A DNA stretch of 64,000 bases from Roseitalea porphyridii (GTDB lineage: Bacteria > Pseudomonadota > Alphaproteobacteria > Rhizobiales > Rhizobiaceae), in NCBI RefSeq assembly GCF_004331955.1, contig NZ_CP036532.1, forward strand, positions 3,435,501 through 3,499,500, in the 5' to 3' direction. This document shows, piece after piece, positions 7,092-15,782 of this stretch. Numbering within the stretch: the stretch's first letter is position 1; each line of letters opens with the position of its first letter. The translations under genes were made by a program, and so were the position numbers. The notes below the pieces were generated by a model. The model had not been told where the DNA came from. It saw only the letters and a list, made by a program, of their open reading frames with translations, and did no database searches.

Positions 7092-8063
7092 ATGCGAAAA
7101 CTCGCAGTTAGTACGTTTATCGGCGCGGCCATGCTGCCGGCCGCTGCCTTCGCCCAGGACGGCGAATGCGGCGAGGTGTCGATCACCGAGATGAACTGGG
7201 CATCGGCCGCCATCGTCACGCAGGTCGCCAACTTCATCATGGAACAGGGCTATGGATGCGACGTCACCATCGTTCCCTCCGACACCACCCCGGCGGTGAC
7301 ATCCGTCGCCGAGAACGGTGAGCCCGACATCCTGACCGAGCTGTGGCCCAACTCGACCGGCGAGGTCTACGAGACCATGATCGAGGACGGCAAGATCGAG
7401 GTCGTCGCCGACGTGCTCGATCCGGGCGGCCTCGAAGGCTGGTGGATCCCGACCTACCTCGCCGAGCAGAACCCCGAACTGACCACCCTCGAGGGCATTC
7501 TGAACAACCCCGAAGCCGTTGGCGGCACGTTCAACAACTGCCCGGACGGCTGGGGCTGCCGCATCGTCAACGACAATCTGATCCGCGCGATCGGCGTCGA
7601 GGACGAGGGCATCGAAGTGTTCAACCACGGTTCGGGCGAGACGCTCGCCACGTCGATGGCTTCGGCCGTCGAGAGCGAAGAACCCTGGTTCGGCTATTAC
7701 TGGGGCCCGACCGTGCCGCTCGGCAAGTACGACATGACCCGGGTGGACCTCGGCGAAGTCAAGCCGGACGTGCATGCGGCCAACGGCAACCCCGACACGC
7801 CCGATCCGCAGGTCTCCGACTTCCCGGCCGCGCCGATCCTGACGGTCGTGACCAGCGACTTCCGCGAACGTGAGCCGGACGTGGTCGAGTTCCTGTCGAA
7901 CATGACGTTCCAGACCGACACGATGAGCGCGCTTCTGGCCTGGCAGGACGAGAACAACGCTTCCGCCGAGGAAGCTGCGGTCTACTTCCTGCAGAACAAC
8001 ACCGAAGCATGGTCGGGCTGGATCAACGACGCAGCGCGCCAGAACCTCTCGGGTCTCCTGTAA
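7092..8063 (+). CDS. proX: Glycine betaine/proline-type ABC transporter substrate-binding protein
   Basis: Periplasmic binding protein that delivers a quaternary-ammonium osmolyte (probably glycine betaine or proline betaine) to the membrane complex encoded next. The 323-aa precursor starts MRKLAVSTFIGAAMLPAAAFA, a signal peptide with cleavage expected after AFA, before QDGECGEV. The mature part is OpuAC/ProX-like, with several tryptophans suited to cation-pi binding of a trimethylammonium group (EMNWASA, LEGWWIPTY, EPWFGYYWGP). Cysteines in pairs (GECGE, YGCDV, NNCPDGWGC) suggest disulfides. A strong hairpin terminator follows, which may keep binding-protein message above that of the permease. 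Exact substrate unproven. Confidence 0.85.
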   Translation: MRKLAVSTFIGAAMLPAAAFAQDGECGEVSITEMNWASAAIVTQVANFIMEQGYGCDVTIVPSDTTPAVTSVAENGEPDILTELWPNSTGEVYETMIEDGKIEVVADVLDPGGLEGWWIPTYLAEQNPELTTLEGILNNPEAVGGTFNNCPDGWGCRIVNDNLIRAIGVEDEGIEVFNHGSGETLATSMASAVESEEPWFGYYWGPTVPLGKYDMTRVDLGEVKPDVHAANGNPDTPDPQVSDFPAAPILTVVTSDFREREPDVVEFLSNMTFQTDTMSALLAWQDENNASAEEAAVYFLQNNTEAWSGWINDAARQNLSGLL

Positions 8064-8092
8064 GGGCGCACTTGCGCATCCCGACACCATGG

Positions 8093-8127
8093 ACAGGGCC
8101 GGCTTCGGCCCTGTTCGCTTTTGTTTG
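8093..8127 (+). terminator. Hairpin terminator/attenuator after the binding-protein gene
   Basis: A perfect 9-bp stem, ACAGGGCCG (8093-8101) and CGGCCCTGT (8106-8114), with a GCTT loop, is followed by a T-rich tail (TCGCTTTTGTTTG). It lies between proX and the permease of the same operon, so partial termination could set their ratio. Confidence 0.7.
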
Positions 8128-8167
8128 AAACGGGGAGCGCCGGGCCGAAGCGGCCGGCGCCTGATTG

Positions 8168-9208
8168 ATGGCAACATATGATTTCGTTTTCGACGCGCTT
8201 GGCTTGCGCGGGTGGTGCGACGCGGGCGCCTCACAGGCTCCAGCCTCGATGGCCGATCTGCTCGCACAGGCCCAGGGCGCCGATGCGCCGGCTCCCTCCT
8301 TGTGGGAGCTTCCCTTTCCCTCGCTCGACGCCCTTAACGAGGCGTGCGGGCGCGTTCCGCAGTCCCGCGACCTGACCCAGGGCCTCGAGCAGGGCTTTCT
8401 CGACGTCAAGGACGCGCTGTCGCTGGTTCTCGACCCGCTGACGCAGCCCCTGAGCTGGATGCTGAGCGGCGCGCTCTACACGATCCTCAACACGCCCTGG
8501 TGGATCGTCATTCCGTTCCTGCTGGCCGTCACCTTCTTCGTCGCCCGCTCCTGGAAGCTGGTCGTCTTCGTCGGCGTGTGCATCGGCTTTCTCGCCTTCA
8601 TCGACCATTACGACTACGCCATGCAGACGCTGGCGATCATCTTCGTGTGCGCCTTCCTGTGCGTGCTCCTGGGTGTTCCCATCGGCATCGGCATGTCGCG
8701 CTCGGACGCGATGCAGCGCGGGGTCATCCCGATCCTCGACATGCTGCAGACGCTGCCGCCCTTTGTCTATCTCATTCCGCTTATCTTCCTGTTCAGCGTC
8801 ACTGAACCCAAGCTCTACGGCATCGCCATCATCCTTTACGCCATCGTGCCGGTGATCCGCCTGACCGACCTCGGCATCCGGCTGGTCGATCCGGCCGTGA
8901 TCGAGGCGGCCGACGCGTTCGGCATGACCGACCGGCAGAAGCTGTTCGGCGTGCAGATCCCGCTGGCGCTGCCCAACATCATGGCCGGCGTCAACCAGAC
9001 GATCATGATGAGCCTCGCCATGGTCGTGATCGCCTCGCTGGTCTCGGCGCCGGGCCTTGGCGTGCTGGTGCTGCGCGGCATCCGCAACCTCGAACTGGGC
9101 GTCGGCCTTGTCGCCGGTCTGGGGATCGTGCTTCTGGCGATCATCCTCGATCGGGTCACCAAGGCGTCCCTTGCCCGCGTGAACGCGGCGCAGAAGGCGG
9201 GAGGCTGA
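8168..9208 (+). CDS. proW: Glycine betaine/proline-type ABC transporter permease
   Basis: Inner-membrane permease of the osmoprotectant importer. The 346-aa protein has a roughly 90-residue hydrophilic N-terminal extension, then a membrane domain with about six or seven segments. The binding-protein-dependent transport motif (EAA loop) is at EAADAFGMTDRQKLFGVQIP. ProW/OpuAB features such as DMLQTLPPFVYLIP and GIRNLELGVGLVAG are present. I prefer the ATG at 8168 to the TTG immediately before it. The ATPase gene starts 3 bases after its stop. Confidence 0.87.
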   Translation: MATYDFVFDALGLRGWCDAGASQAPASMADLLAQAQGADAPAPSLWELPFPSLDALNEACGRVPQSRDLTQGLEQGFLDVKDALSLVLDPLTQPLSWMLSGALYTILNTPWWIVIPFLLAVTFFVARSWKLVVFVGVCIGFLAFIDHYDYAMQTLAIIFVCAFLCVLLGVPIGIGMSRSDAMQRGVIPILDMLQTLPPFVYLIPLIFLFSVTEPKLYGIAIILYAIVPVIRLTDLGIRLVDPAVIEAADAFGMTDRQKLFGVQIPLALPNIMAGVNQTIMMSLAMVVIASLVSAPGLGVLVLRGIRNLELGVGLVAGLGIVLLAIILDRVTKASLARVNAAQKAGG

Positions 9209-9211
9209 CCG

Positions 9212-10279
9212 ATGAGCGACGACGTCAAGATCCGCATCCGCAACCTCTACAAGATCTTCGGCGAGGACCCGGCGACGGCCCTGGAGGCCGTCCGGGGCGG
9301 CATGGGCAAGCCCGAACTGCTGCGCGAGACCAACCACGTGCTCGGGCTTTCCGACATCAATGTCGACATCAAGGACGGTTTGACGACCGTCATCATGGGC
9401 CTTTCGGGCTCGGGAAAGTCGACGCTGATCCGGCACCTGAACCGGCTGATCGAACCGACCGCCGGCGAGGTTCTCGTCGACGGCGAGGACATTCTCGAAT
9501 ACGGGCCCTCGCAACTGCGCGACCTCAGGCGCCGGCGCATGTCGATGGTGTTCCAGAAGTTTGCGCTGCTGCCGCACCGCACCGTTCTGGAGAACGCCGC
9601 GATGGCGCTGGCCGTCAGCGGCGTCGATCGGGCCGACTATGAGAAGGAAGCCAACAAATGGCTCGACCGGGTCGGGCTGGAAGGCAACGCCAATCTCTAT
9701 CCGCACCAGCTCTCGGGCGGCATGCAGCAGCGCGTCGGCATCGCGCGGGCGCTCGTCTCCAATTCCGAGGTCATGCTGATGGACGAGGCGTTTTCGGCGC
9801 TCGATCCGCTTATCCGCACCGACATGCAGGACCTGCTGGTCGAATTGCAGGCCGAACTGCAGAAGACGGTCGTGTTCATCACGCACGACCTCGACGAGGC
9901 GCTCAAGCTGGCCGACCATCTGGTCATCCTCAACGAGGGCGAAGTGGTCCAGCAGGGCGAGCCGCAGCACATCCTGCTGCATCCGGCCGATCCCTACATC
10001 GAGGACTTCGTCTCCGACATCAACCGCGCGCGCGTGCTCAAGGTGCGCTCGGTGATGACCCGCGACGGCGGCCCCTCGGGCAAGGACGTCGCCGGCGAGA
10101 TCGACCAGGAGGCGACGCTCGAGGACGTGATCAGCATCTCCGAAGGCGACATCTCCAAGAACTACCGGGTCACCAAGGACGGCGAACCGGTCGGCACGCT
10201 GAAGATGAAGGACCTCGTCAAGGCGCTGGTGCCGACCAAGGCCTCGGAGAACGGCATCCGCATGAAGATGAGCGCGTAA
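9212..10279 (+). CDS. proV: Glycine betaine/proline-type ABC transporter ATP-binding protein
   Basis: ATPase of the importer. The 355 aa contain the ProV-type N-terminal block (LYKIFGEDPATALEA), Walker A GLSGSGKST, Q-loop VFQKFALLPHRTVLEN, signature LSGGMQQR, Walker B VMLMDEAFSALD, and the switch His in ITHDLDEAL. The C-terminal 80 residues correspond to only part of the CBS region that follows the ATPase in longer ProV proteins. It carries DQEATLEDVISI and DGEPVGTLKMKDLV, so ionic-strength sensing may differ. It is the last gene of the unit and is followed by a terminator. Confidence 0.9.
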   Translation: MSDDVKIRIRNLYKIFGEDPATALEAVRGGMGKPELLRETNHVLGLSDINVDIKDGLTTVIMGLSGSGKSTLIRHLNRLIEPTAGEVLVDGEDILEYGPSQLRDLRRRRMSMVFQKFALLPHRTVLENAAMALAVSGVDRADYEKEANKWLDRVGLEGNANLYPHQLSGGMQQRVGIARALVSNSEVMLMDEAFSALDPLIRTDMQDLLVELQAELQKTVVFITHDLDEALKLADHLVILNEGEVVQQGEPQHILLHPADPYIEDFVSDINRARVLKVRSVMTRDGGPSGKDVAGEIDQEATLEDVISISEGDISKNYRVTKDGEPVGTLKMKDLVKALVPTKASENGIRMKMSA

Positions 10280-10289
10280 GAGGGGCCGG

Positions 10290-10322
10290 GGCGCTTTTCA
10301 TCGGTGAAAGGCGCCTTTCGTT
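10290..10322 (+). terminator. Rho-independent terminator of the osmoprotectant operon
   Basis: The stem GGCGCTTTTCA (10290-10300) pairs with TGAAAGGCGCC (10305-10315) with one G-T wobble, across a TCGG loop. A short T run (TTTCGTT) follows. It begins 11 bases after the proV stop. Confidence 0.65.
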
Positions 10323-10390
10323 CCCTCGCGTAGGCGGGGCGCGACGCGGCGGCTATGGTCATGCGCAATCGCGCATGAACAGGAGCCCCC

Positions 10391-11440
10391 GTGTCAGACA
10401 AACCCGATGAAACGACGATGCCGACGCGCCCGCTCGGCGCCAACGGCCCGCTGATCTCGCAGCTTGCCCTTGGAACGATGACGTTCGGCGCCGAGACCGA
10501 CGAACCGGAGGCCTGCGCGCAGCTCGACCTGTTCGTCGAACGCGGCGGCACGCTGATCGACACCGCCGATGTCTACGCCGCGGGCGCATCCGAGGCGATC
10601 ATCGGCCGCTGGGGCCGCGCACGCGGCGGCATGGACGATCTGGTCGTCGCCACCAAGGCGCGCTTCGGGCCGCCGCCGGGCAGTCGCGGCGCCTCGCGCC
10701 GGGCGATCAGGCGCTGTCTCGACGCCAGCCTGAACCGGCTGCAGGTCGAGGCGGTCGATCTGTATTTCATCCATGGCTGGGACCGACACACCGAGATCGA
10801 GGAGACCCTCTCGACGCTCGGCGATCTGGTCGCCGCCGGACGCATCCACAACATCGCCTGGTCGAACCTGACCGGTTGGCAGTTGCAGAAGATCGTCTCG
10901 ACGGCGCGCGCCGGCGGCTATCCGGTGCCGGTCGCCGTGCAGCTGCAATACAATTTGCTCGAGCGCGGCGCGGAGATCGAACTGCTGCCCTGCTGTCTGG
11001 AGGCCGGAATCGCGCTGACGCCCTGGTCGCCGCTCGGCGGCGGCTGGCTGACCGGCAAATACGGCGCGGACGCGCGCCCCACCGGGGCGACACGTCTCGG
11101 CGAGGATCCCGACAGGGGCGTCGAGGCCTATGACCGCCGCAACACGGAGCGCACCCATGCGATCGTCGATGCCGTACGCACGGTCGCCGGGCGTCATGGC
11201 CGCCCGCCCGCGCACGTGGCGATCGCCTGGCTGCTCGCGCGTCCCGGCGTCGCCGCGGTTCTGCTCGGCGCACGCACGGCGGAGCAACTCGCCGACAATC
11301 TGGACGCGGTCGATCTTTCGCTCGATCCCGGGGACATGGAGACGCTGACCAGTGTCTCCGCGCAGGGCCTGCCGTCCTATCCCTACGGGTTCGTCCAGGA
11401 CTGGTCGGGCCTCGACATCTGGCGGCGGCTCGGCACTTGA
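10391..11440 (+). CDS. Aldo/keto reductase
   Basis: NAD(P)H-dependent oxidoreductase of the aldo/keto reductase superfamily, 349 aa. The catalytic tetrad is visible: Asp57 and Tyr62 in DTADVYAAG, Lys89 in VATKA, and His128 in LYFIHGWD. The C-terminal cofactor-binding region includes TPWSPLGGGWLTGKYG and VLLGARTAEQLADNL. This resembles the YajO/IolS-like bacterial AKRs that use small carbonyl substrates; the substrate is unknown. The GTG start at 10391 has AGGAG 5 bases upstream. It appears monocistronic. Confidence 0.85.
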   Translation: MSDKPDETTMPTRPLGANGPLISQLALGTMTFGAETDEPEACAQLDLFVERGGTLIDTADVYAAGASEAIIGRWGRARGGMDDLVVATKARFGPPPGSRGASRRAIRRCLDASLNRLQVEAVDLYFIHGWDRHTEIEETLSTLGDLVAAGRIHNIAWSNLTGWQLQKIVSTARAGGYPVPVAVQLQYNLLERGAEIELLPCCLEAGIALTPWSPLGGGWLTGKYGADARPTGATRLGEDPDRGVEAYDRRNTERTHAIVDAVRTVAGRHGRPPAHVAIAWLLARPGVAAVLLGARTAEQLADNLDAVDLSLDPGDMETLTSVSAQGLPSYPYGFVQDWSGLDIWRRLGT

Positions 11441-11489
11441 AGCCGGTCTGACGCGCGCAAGGCGATCGGTCGCCGGACGTTGGCGGGGC

Positions 11490-12017
11490 CTACCCCTTGG
11501 CGCGGTCGATCGCCTCCAGGATCAGCCGTTCGGCGGTCGCCTTGTCCTGCCAGCCGCCCAGCTTGACCCACTTGCCGGGCTCGAGATCCTTGTAGTGCTC
11601 GAAGAAATGCTCGATCTGCTGCAGGGTGATCTCGGGCAGGTCGGTGTAGTTCGTCACCGCGTCGTAGCGCTTGGTCAGCGCGTGCGAGGGCACGGCGATC
11701 ACCTTTTCGTCCTGGCCCGAATTGTCCTCCATCAGCATCACGCCGATCGGCCGCACATTGATCACGCAGCCGGGCACGAGCGGGCGCGTGTTGCACACCA
11801 GAACGTCGATCGGATCGCCGTCCTCGGACAGGGTGTGGGGCACGAACCCGTAGTTTCCCGGATAGGACATGGGCGTATGGAGGAACCGGTCGACAACGAG
11901 CGTGCCGGCCTCCTTGTCCAGTTCGTACTTGATCGGCTGGCCGCCGAGCGGCACTTCGATGATGACGTTGACGTCCTCGGGCGGGTTCTCGCCGATGGAA
12001 ATGGCGTCGATGCGCAT
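11490..12017 (-). CDS. ppa: Inorganic pyrophosphatase (family I)
   Basis: Hydrolyses pyrophosphate to phosphate, pulling biosynthetic reactions forward, in the cytoplasm and with Mg2+. At 175 aa it has standard bacterial length. The family I signature DGDPIDVLV with its metal-binding aspartates is present, as are [11 protein letters not shown] and the C-terminal [17 protein letters not shown] block. The ATG at 12017 ([13 protein letters not shown]) has GGAGAG 4 bases upstream. The frame stays open upstream but the extra residues are not family-like. Confidence 0.93.
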   Translation of the reverse strand: MRIDAISIGENPPEDVNVIIEVPLGGQPIKYELDKEAGTLVVDRFLHTPMSYPGNYGFVPHTLSEDGDPIDVLVCNTRPLVPGCVINVRPIGVMLMEDNSGQDEKVIAVPSHALTKRYDAVTNYTDLPEITLQQIEHFFEHYKDLEPGKWVKLGGWQDKATAERLILEAIDRAKG

Positions 12018-12345
12018 GGGGCTCTCCGGGCTGGTGCTGGGCGGGTGATAGCGGCCATGGCGTTGCGCCGCAACACAGCCATTGGGCGGGGGCAGGCCAG
12101 TGGGTTCCTCCGGCACGCCCGCAAACGACGTCCCGACATGATTGGAATTATTCGCAGTATTTCCGGCACACCGTGATGAGAATCGCCTTTTCGTGAAATG
12201 CGTGCTTTTCATGATATTGATTCTGTGACACGCTTGCCGAGTATATCCTGACCTGAAATAGCCATGCATACCAATAGTTCCGGTTGCATGAGGTAGAAAA
12301 ATTCCATTGCGTCCGCATCGCGGGCGGAAGACGGGAGGGTTTGCC
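12018..12345. other. Divergent intergenic region, ppa / thiaminase homologue
   Basis: These 328 bases carry no gene that I can support. Roughly 12130-12310 is much AT-richer than the surroundings and should contain the thiaminase promoter, with the GGAGG ribosome-binding site at 12334-12338. I looked for the conserved parts of a TPP (THI-box) riboswitch on both strands and did not find them, so thiamine-dependent control by that route is not supported. Confidence 0.4.
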
Positions 12346-13848
12346 GTGAAGATACTCGCAAGAGCCTGCGGGCTCGTCCTTGCACTGATCCTGTTCGCGG
12401 CGCCCCAGAAGGCGTTCGCCCAGGATTGCAGCACGATCTGCACCGATGGCGAGACGTGCATCGCCGCCGGGCTCTATCCCTACGTGCCCGACACCGAGGC
12501 GTTCGCCTCGGCGATCTGTTCGGCATGGACGGCGGCCGGCCAGACCGAAAAGCTCTACCTGATCGCCGACGAGAACGTCTGGGACGGCGGCTACTCGTCC
12601 GATCCCGTCTACACCAACGGCAGCGGCACGCAGGTGCCGATCGACGTGTTCGTCTACGATGCGATGTATCTGCAATACTGGCAGACGCAGACGACGCCGG
12701 TGCCGGCCAGCGCGATCTCCGATGCGTCCGATTTCGTCTCCTATGCGAGCAAGGCGCTGACGCAGAACGATGGCAGCATGCTGGCCCTGCCCATGCTCGG
12801 CTGCACCAACATCATGTTCTACCACGACGATGACAGCGGCATGGACGGCGTGACCAGCCTGTCCGACTTCCTGTCGGTCAACCCGGCCGGCGTCTATATC
12901 AGTCCGGTGCCGTTCGACCGGACCGGCGCGATGATGAACATGTCCGGCAAGACCACGATCGCCGTCGACTACATGGTCAAGGGTCTGCTCGACAACGGCT
13001 CATGGCCGTCGATGAACCCGCTCGACCAGTCCATCATCGACGCGATGGCGCAGATCGCCGAGCGGGCGAGCTGGTACAACGCGCTCACCGGCGCCATCCC
13101 CTCCCTGCCCGGCGTCGAGGACCAGTATGTGCGCGCCGGCTATTTCAGCGAGGGCTATGGCCGCACCTCGATCGGCTTCTCCGAGAGCATGTCGCAGATG
13201 TCCGATGCCACGCGCGCCGGGCTCAAGCTGAGGGCCTTCCCGTGGACCGACACGGCCAACGCGCCCAACATGTTCTATTCCGACGTCGTCGGCGTGAACA
13301 ACGCCTCGACCTTCCTGAACGGCGGCGGCACGCTGCCCTTCACCCTGGCCAATCTGATGACCGAGCAGGCCGTCGTCCAGGACGCGATCGCGCCGCCCTC
13401 GGGCGAACTGTCCTACCTGTTCCCGGCCCGCAACAGCGTGCTCAACGCGCTCAGCGCACAGGACCCGCTCTATACGCAGATGGCGGCCGTGCTGAACGGG
13501 GCCGATTCTGTGCTCGTTACCATGCCGACCACCGACCGCGACGCCTTCCACAATTTCGGCGGTACGGTGGAGACGGCCGTGCGCGGAGCGTTCACCGGAA
13601 GCTGCGATCTGGAAAGCACGACCTTCCCCGGCTCGACCGCCGAGGCCCCGGCGATCTGCAGGCCGCTGTGCGCCAACAGCGGTGGCTGGGTCGGGTCATG
13701 GACCAACGAGGCGCCGCCCGCCTGGCCGGGCTATTCGGCCTGCGGCTGCGCGCAGTGCACGGCCGAGTCGCCGCTGCCGACGACCGTCCAGGAACCCTCG
13801 GCGATGATCATGTCGGGCCCGGCGCTCAGGCGCTACAACCGCAACTGA
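12346..13848 (+). CDS. Secreted thiaminase I (thiamine pyridinylase) homologue with Cys-rich C-terminal extension
   Basis: The protein resembles Paenibacillus thiaminolyticus thiaminase I, which cleaves thiamine by swapping the thiazole for another base. That enzyme has a periplasmic-binding-protein-like fold, with Cys113 as nucleophile and Glu241 as base. Matching blocks in order are YPYVPD (44-49), [10 protein letters not shown] (100-109), [12 protein letters not shown] (148-159, nucleophile candidate Cys153), [13 protein letters not shown] (261-273), IGFSESM (276-282, base candidate Glu280), [10 protein letters not shown] and [10 protein letters not shown] signal peptide ends AFA at residue 25, so it is exported. 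The GTG start has GGAGG 7 bases upstream. At 500 aa it is longer than the roughly 400-aa family norm: the last ~70 residues add six cysteines ([20 protein letters not shown]). No thiamine genes adjoin it. Family call strong; activity unproven. Confidence 0.85.
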   Translation: MKILARACGLVLALILFAAPQKAFAQDCSTICTDGETCIAAGLYPYVPDTEAFASAICSAWTAAGQTEKLYLIADENVWDGGYSSDPVYTNGSGTQVPIDVFVYDAMYLQYWQTQTTPVPASAISDASDFVSYASKALTQNDGSMLALPMLGCTNIMFYHDDDSGMDGVTSLSDFLSVNPAGVYISPVPFDRTGAMMNMSGKTTIAVDYMVKGLLDNGSWPSMNPLDQSIIDAMAQIAERASWYNALTGAIPSLPGVEDQYVRAGYFSEGYGRTSIGFSESMSQMSDATRAGLKLRAFPWTDTANAPNMFYSDVVGVNNASTFLNGGGTLPFTLANLMTEQAVVQDAIAPPSGELSYLFPARNSVLNALSAQDPLYTQMAAVLNGADSVLVTMPTTDRDAFHNFGGTVETAVRGAFTGSCDLESTTFPGSTAEAPAICRPLCANSGGWVGSWTNEAPPAWPGYSACGCAQCTAESPLPTTVQEPSAMIMSGPALRRYNRN

Positions 13849-13861
13849 CCTGGCCCGCACG

Positions 13862-13923
13862 GCCCCGAGCGGGGCTTGCGACTGTCTCGCTTCACCGTTC
13901 CGGACCAATGGTGCCGGAACGGT
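13862..13923. repeat. Inverted repeats between the thiaminase homologue and the hydrolase
   Basis: A small hairpin (GCCCC, GAGC loop, GGGGC) lies just after the thiaminase stop. A perfect 10-bp inverted repeat follows: ACCGTTCCGG at 13894-13903 and CCGGAACGGT at 13914-13923, with a 10-base spacer. There is no T run, so an operator or a weak terminator are both possible. Function unknown. Confidence 0.4.
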
Positions 13924-14026
13924 TCATCTTCCATCCGGAGATGGACCGTTCTAGAGCGTGGGGCGATGCGTCGGGTCATGGCTGTAAAGCCGTCGGACGC
14001 CGGGTGCCAGCTCAACGAGGACCAAC

Positions 14027-15085
14027 ATGCACTTTCGGACAAATGCACTGGCGGCGATCGCCGCTGCCATCACCATGCTGTTCGCGTTCCCGGCGACCGC
14101 CGGGGATCAGGCGGCCGGCGTGGCGCGGATCGCGGCCCCCGCGCCCGAGCGTGGCACCGATCTCGACGTGACCGTCTGGTATCCGGCTTCGTCCGGCGGC
14201 GAGACCCTCACGATCGGCGAGACCTTGTTCTTCAAGGGAACGCCGGCGATACGCGATGCGCCGGTCGCGGCAGGCCGGTTCCCGCTCGTCGTGCTGTCTC
14301 ACGGCGCCGGCCTTGGCGGGCGGGCCGAGGCGGCGAGTTGGCTCGCCGCGCCATTGGCCGAAGCGGGGTTCATCGTCGTCGCCCCCACCCATCCCGGCAA
14401 CACGGGCCCGGACCGGTCGGCGGAAGAAACGATGAAGCTCTGGCTGAGGCCGGCCGATCTTTCGGCGGCCATCGACGCCATCGTACAGGACACCACGTTC
14501 GCGGATCACATCGATGCCGGTTCCATTGGCGCTCTGGGTCTTTCGATGGGCGGCGGCAGCGCCCTGTCCGTCGTCGGGGCGCGTCTTCATCCGGAGCGTT
14601 TCGCGGCCTATTGCGACAGCGCCGACCGGAATGCCTCGCTTTGCGACTGGGTCCGCATGAGTGGCGTCGATCTGCACGCGTTCGATAAATCCCTCGTCGG
14701 CCGGGATAATCGCGACGACCGGGTCCGGTTCGCGATGGCGATCGACCCGGTTCCCGCCGACATCTTCGCCCCGGAGACGTTTTCCGGGATTTCGGTTCCC
14801 GTCGCGCTCGTGAACCTCGGCACGAAGAGCGGCATTCCCGAGACCGCGCGCGCATCGGCCATGGCGGACGCCATCGCCGGCGCCCGCTACACGGTCATCG
14901 AGGACGCCGGCCACTTTTCCATGTTCGGTGAGTGCAAGCCCGTCGCCGCAGGAACAGCTCTGGAGATGGGTATCGAGGACCCGATCTGTGACGATGGCGG
15001 GGGGCGTTCGCGTGCCGCGATCCATGCCGAACTGATCGACATGATCACCGCCGCATTCGAACGAGCACTCGCTCGGGAAGGCTGA
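14027..15085 (+). CDS. Secreted alpha/beta hydrolase (dienelactone-hydrolase/PAF-acetylhydrolase-like)
   Basis: The 352-aa precursor has a signal peptide (MHFRTNALAAIAAAITMLFA, cleavage near ATAGD). The alpha/beta-hydrolase core shows LDVTVWYPASSGGE, the oxyanion-region strand PLVVLSHGAGLGGR, the nucleophile elbow GLSMGGG, and a C-terminal AGHFSMFGEC that supplies the catalytic histidine. This layout is typical of periplasmic predicted dienelactone hydrolases with an esterase or lipase-like role; the substrate is unknown. It follows the thiaminase gene by 178 bases on the same strand, but the inverted repeats between them make a shared transcript uncertain. Confidence 0.78.
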   Translation: MHFRTNALAAIAAAITMLFAFPATAGDQAAGVARIAAPAPERGTDLDVTVWYPASSGGETLTIGETLFFKGTPAIRDAPVAAGRFPLVVLSHGAGLGGRAEAASWLAAPLAEAGFIVVAPTHPGNTGPDRSAEETMKLWLRPADLSAAIDAIVQDTTFADHIDAGSIGALGLSMGGGSALSVVGARLHPERFAAYCDSADRNASLCDWVRMSGVDLHAFDKSLVGRDNRDDRVRFAMAIDPVPADIFAPETFSGISVPVALVNLGTKSGIPETARASAMADAIAGARYTVIEDAGHFSMFGECKPVAAGTALEMGIEDPICDDGGGRSRAAIHAELIDMITAAFERALAREG

Positions 15086-15173
15086 GCCCCGCGCCGTGAT
15101 GGGTCCTTGCGGCACGGCAGGGACCGACAGCAGGACACGCGGGTCCGAAGGGCGTGAGTGGTTTCCGCCGGGA

Positions 15174-15680
15174 TCAGTCCCAGACGAAGGCGATCTTGGC
15201 CAGTTTGCGGCCGTCGAAATTCTCGGCGCCCTCGGCGACGGCGCGGCCGCCCTGGCCGCGATAGAAGTCGACGGCGCCGTCATTGTCGGCCAGCGCCCAG
15301 ACGACCAGCCCCTTGCAGCCATGGCTCGTCAGCCGCCCGCGCGCGGCCGCGAACAGGCGGGTGCCGAAGCCGACGCCCTGATATTCGGGCCGCAGGTAGA
15401 TCTCGTAGACCTCGCCGTCCTGCGGCAAGGCGCGGGCCCGATTGAGCCCGTAGGTGACGTAGCCGGCGATCAGCCCGCCAAGGTCGAGAACCATCACCGA
15501 GGTGCCGCGCCGGATCGCGCGTTGCCACCAGCGATGGTCGCGCCGACCGATCATCGTGCGCAATGCCTTGTAGGGAATGATCCCGGCATAGGCGTTCTGC
15601 CAGGCCGCCTCGTGCACCTCTGCGATCCCGGGCGCATCGCGCGGGTCTGCGGGGCGTATGTCGATCGTCAGGGCGGTCAT
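15174..15680 (-). CDS. GNAT family N-acetyltransferase
   Basis: The 168-aa protein has the complete GNAT fold signature: an N-terminal strand-helix IRPADPRDAPGIAEVHEAAW, the acetyl-CoA pyrophosphate-binding motif A as IYLRPEYQGVGFGTRLF (Q/RxxGxG/A, here QGVGFG), and motif B around NDGAVDFYRGQG. It resembles RimI-like acetyltransferases, but the acceptor is not predictable. Single gene, same strand as typA, 102 bases away. Confidence 0.82.
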   Translation of the reverse strand: MTALTIDIRPADPRDAPGIAEVHEAAWQNAYAGIIPYKALRTMIGRRDHRWWQRAIRRGTSVMVLDLGGLIAGYVTYGLNRARALPQDGEVYEIYLRPEYQGVGFGTRLFAAARGRLTSHGCKGLVVWALADNDGAVDFYRGQGGRAVAEGAENFDGRKLAKIAFVWD

Positions 15681-15782
15681 GATTTGTTAACCATCGCCCA
15701 GCGACGCCGCGCGGGCAAGCCCGTTTTCGGCCGGCCCGGGTCAATTTCACATTCTGTTGAGAGCGGCCCCGCCCCGGCGCGA

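Noticed and set aside
12018-12345. TPP riboswitch upstream of the thiaminase homologue
   Set aside because: I searched by eye for the conserved CTGAGA and GAACCTGATC-type segments on both strands and found neither.
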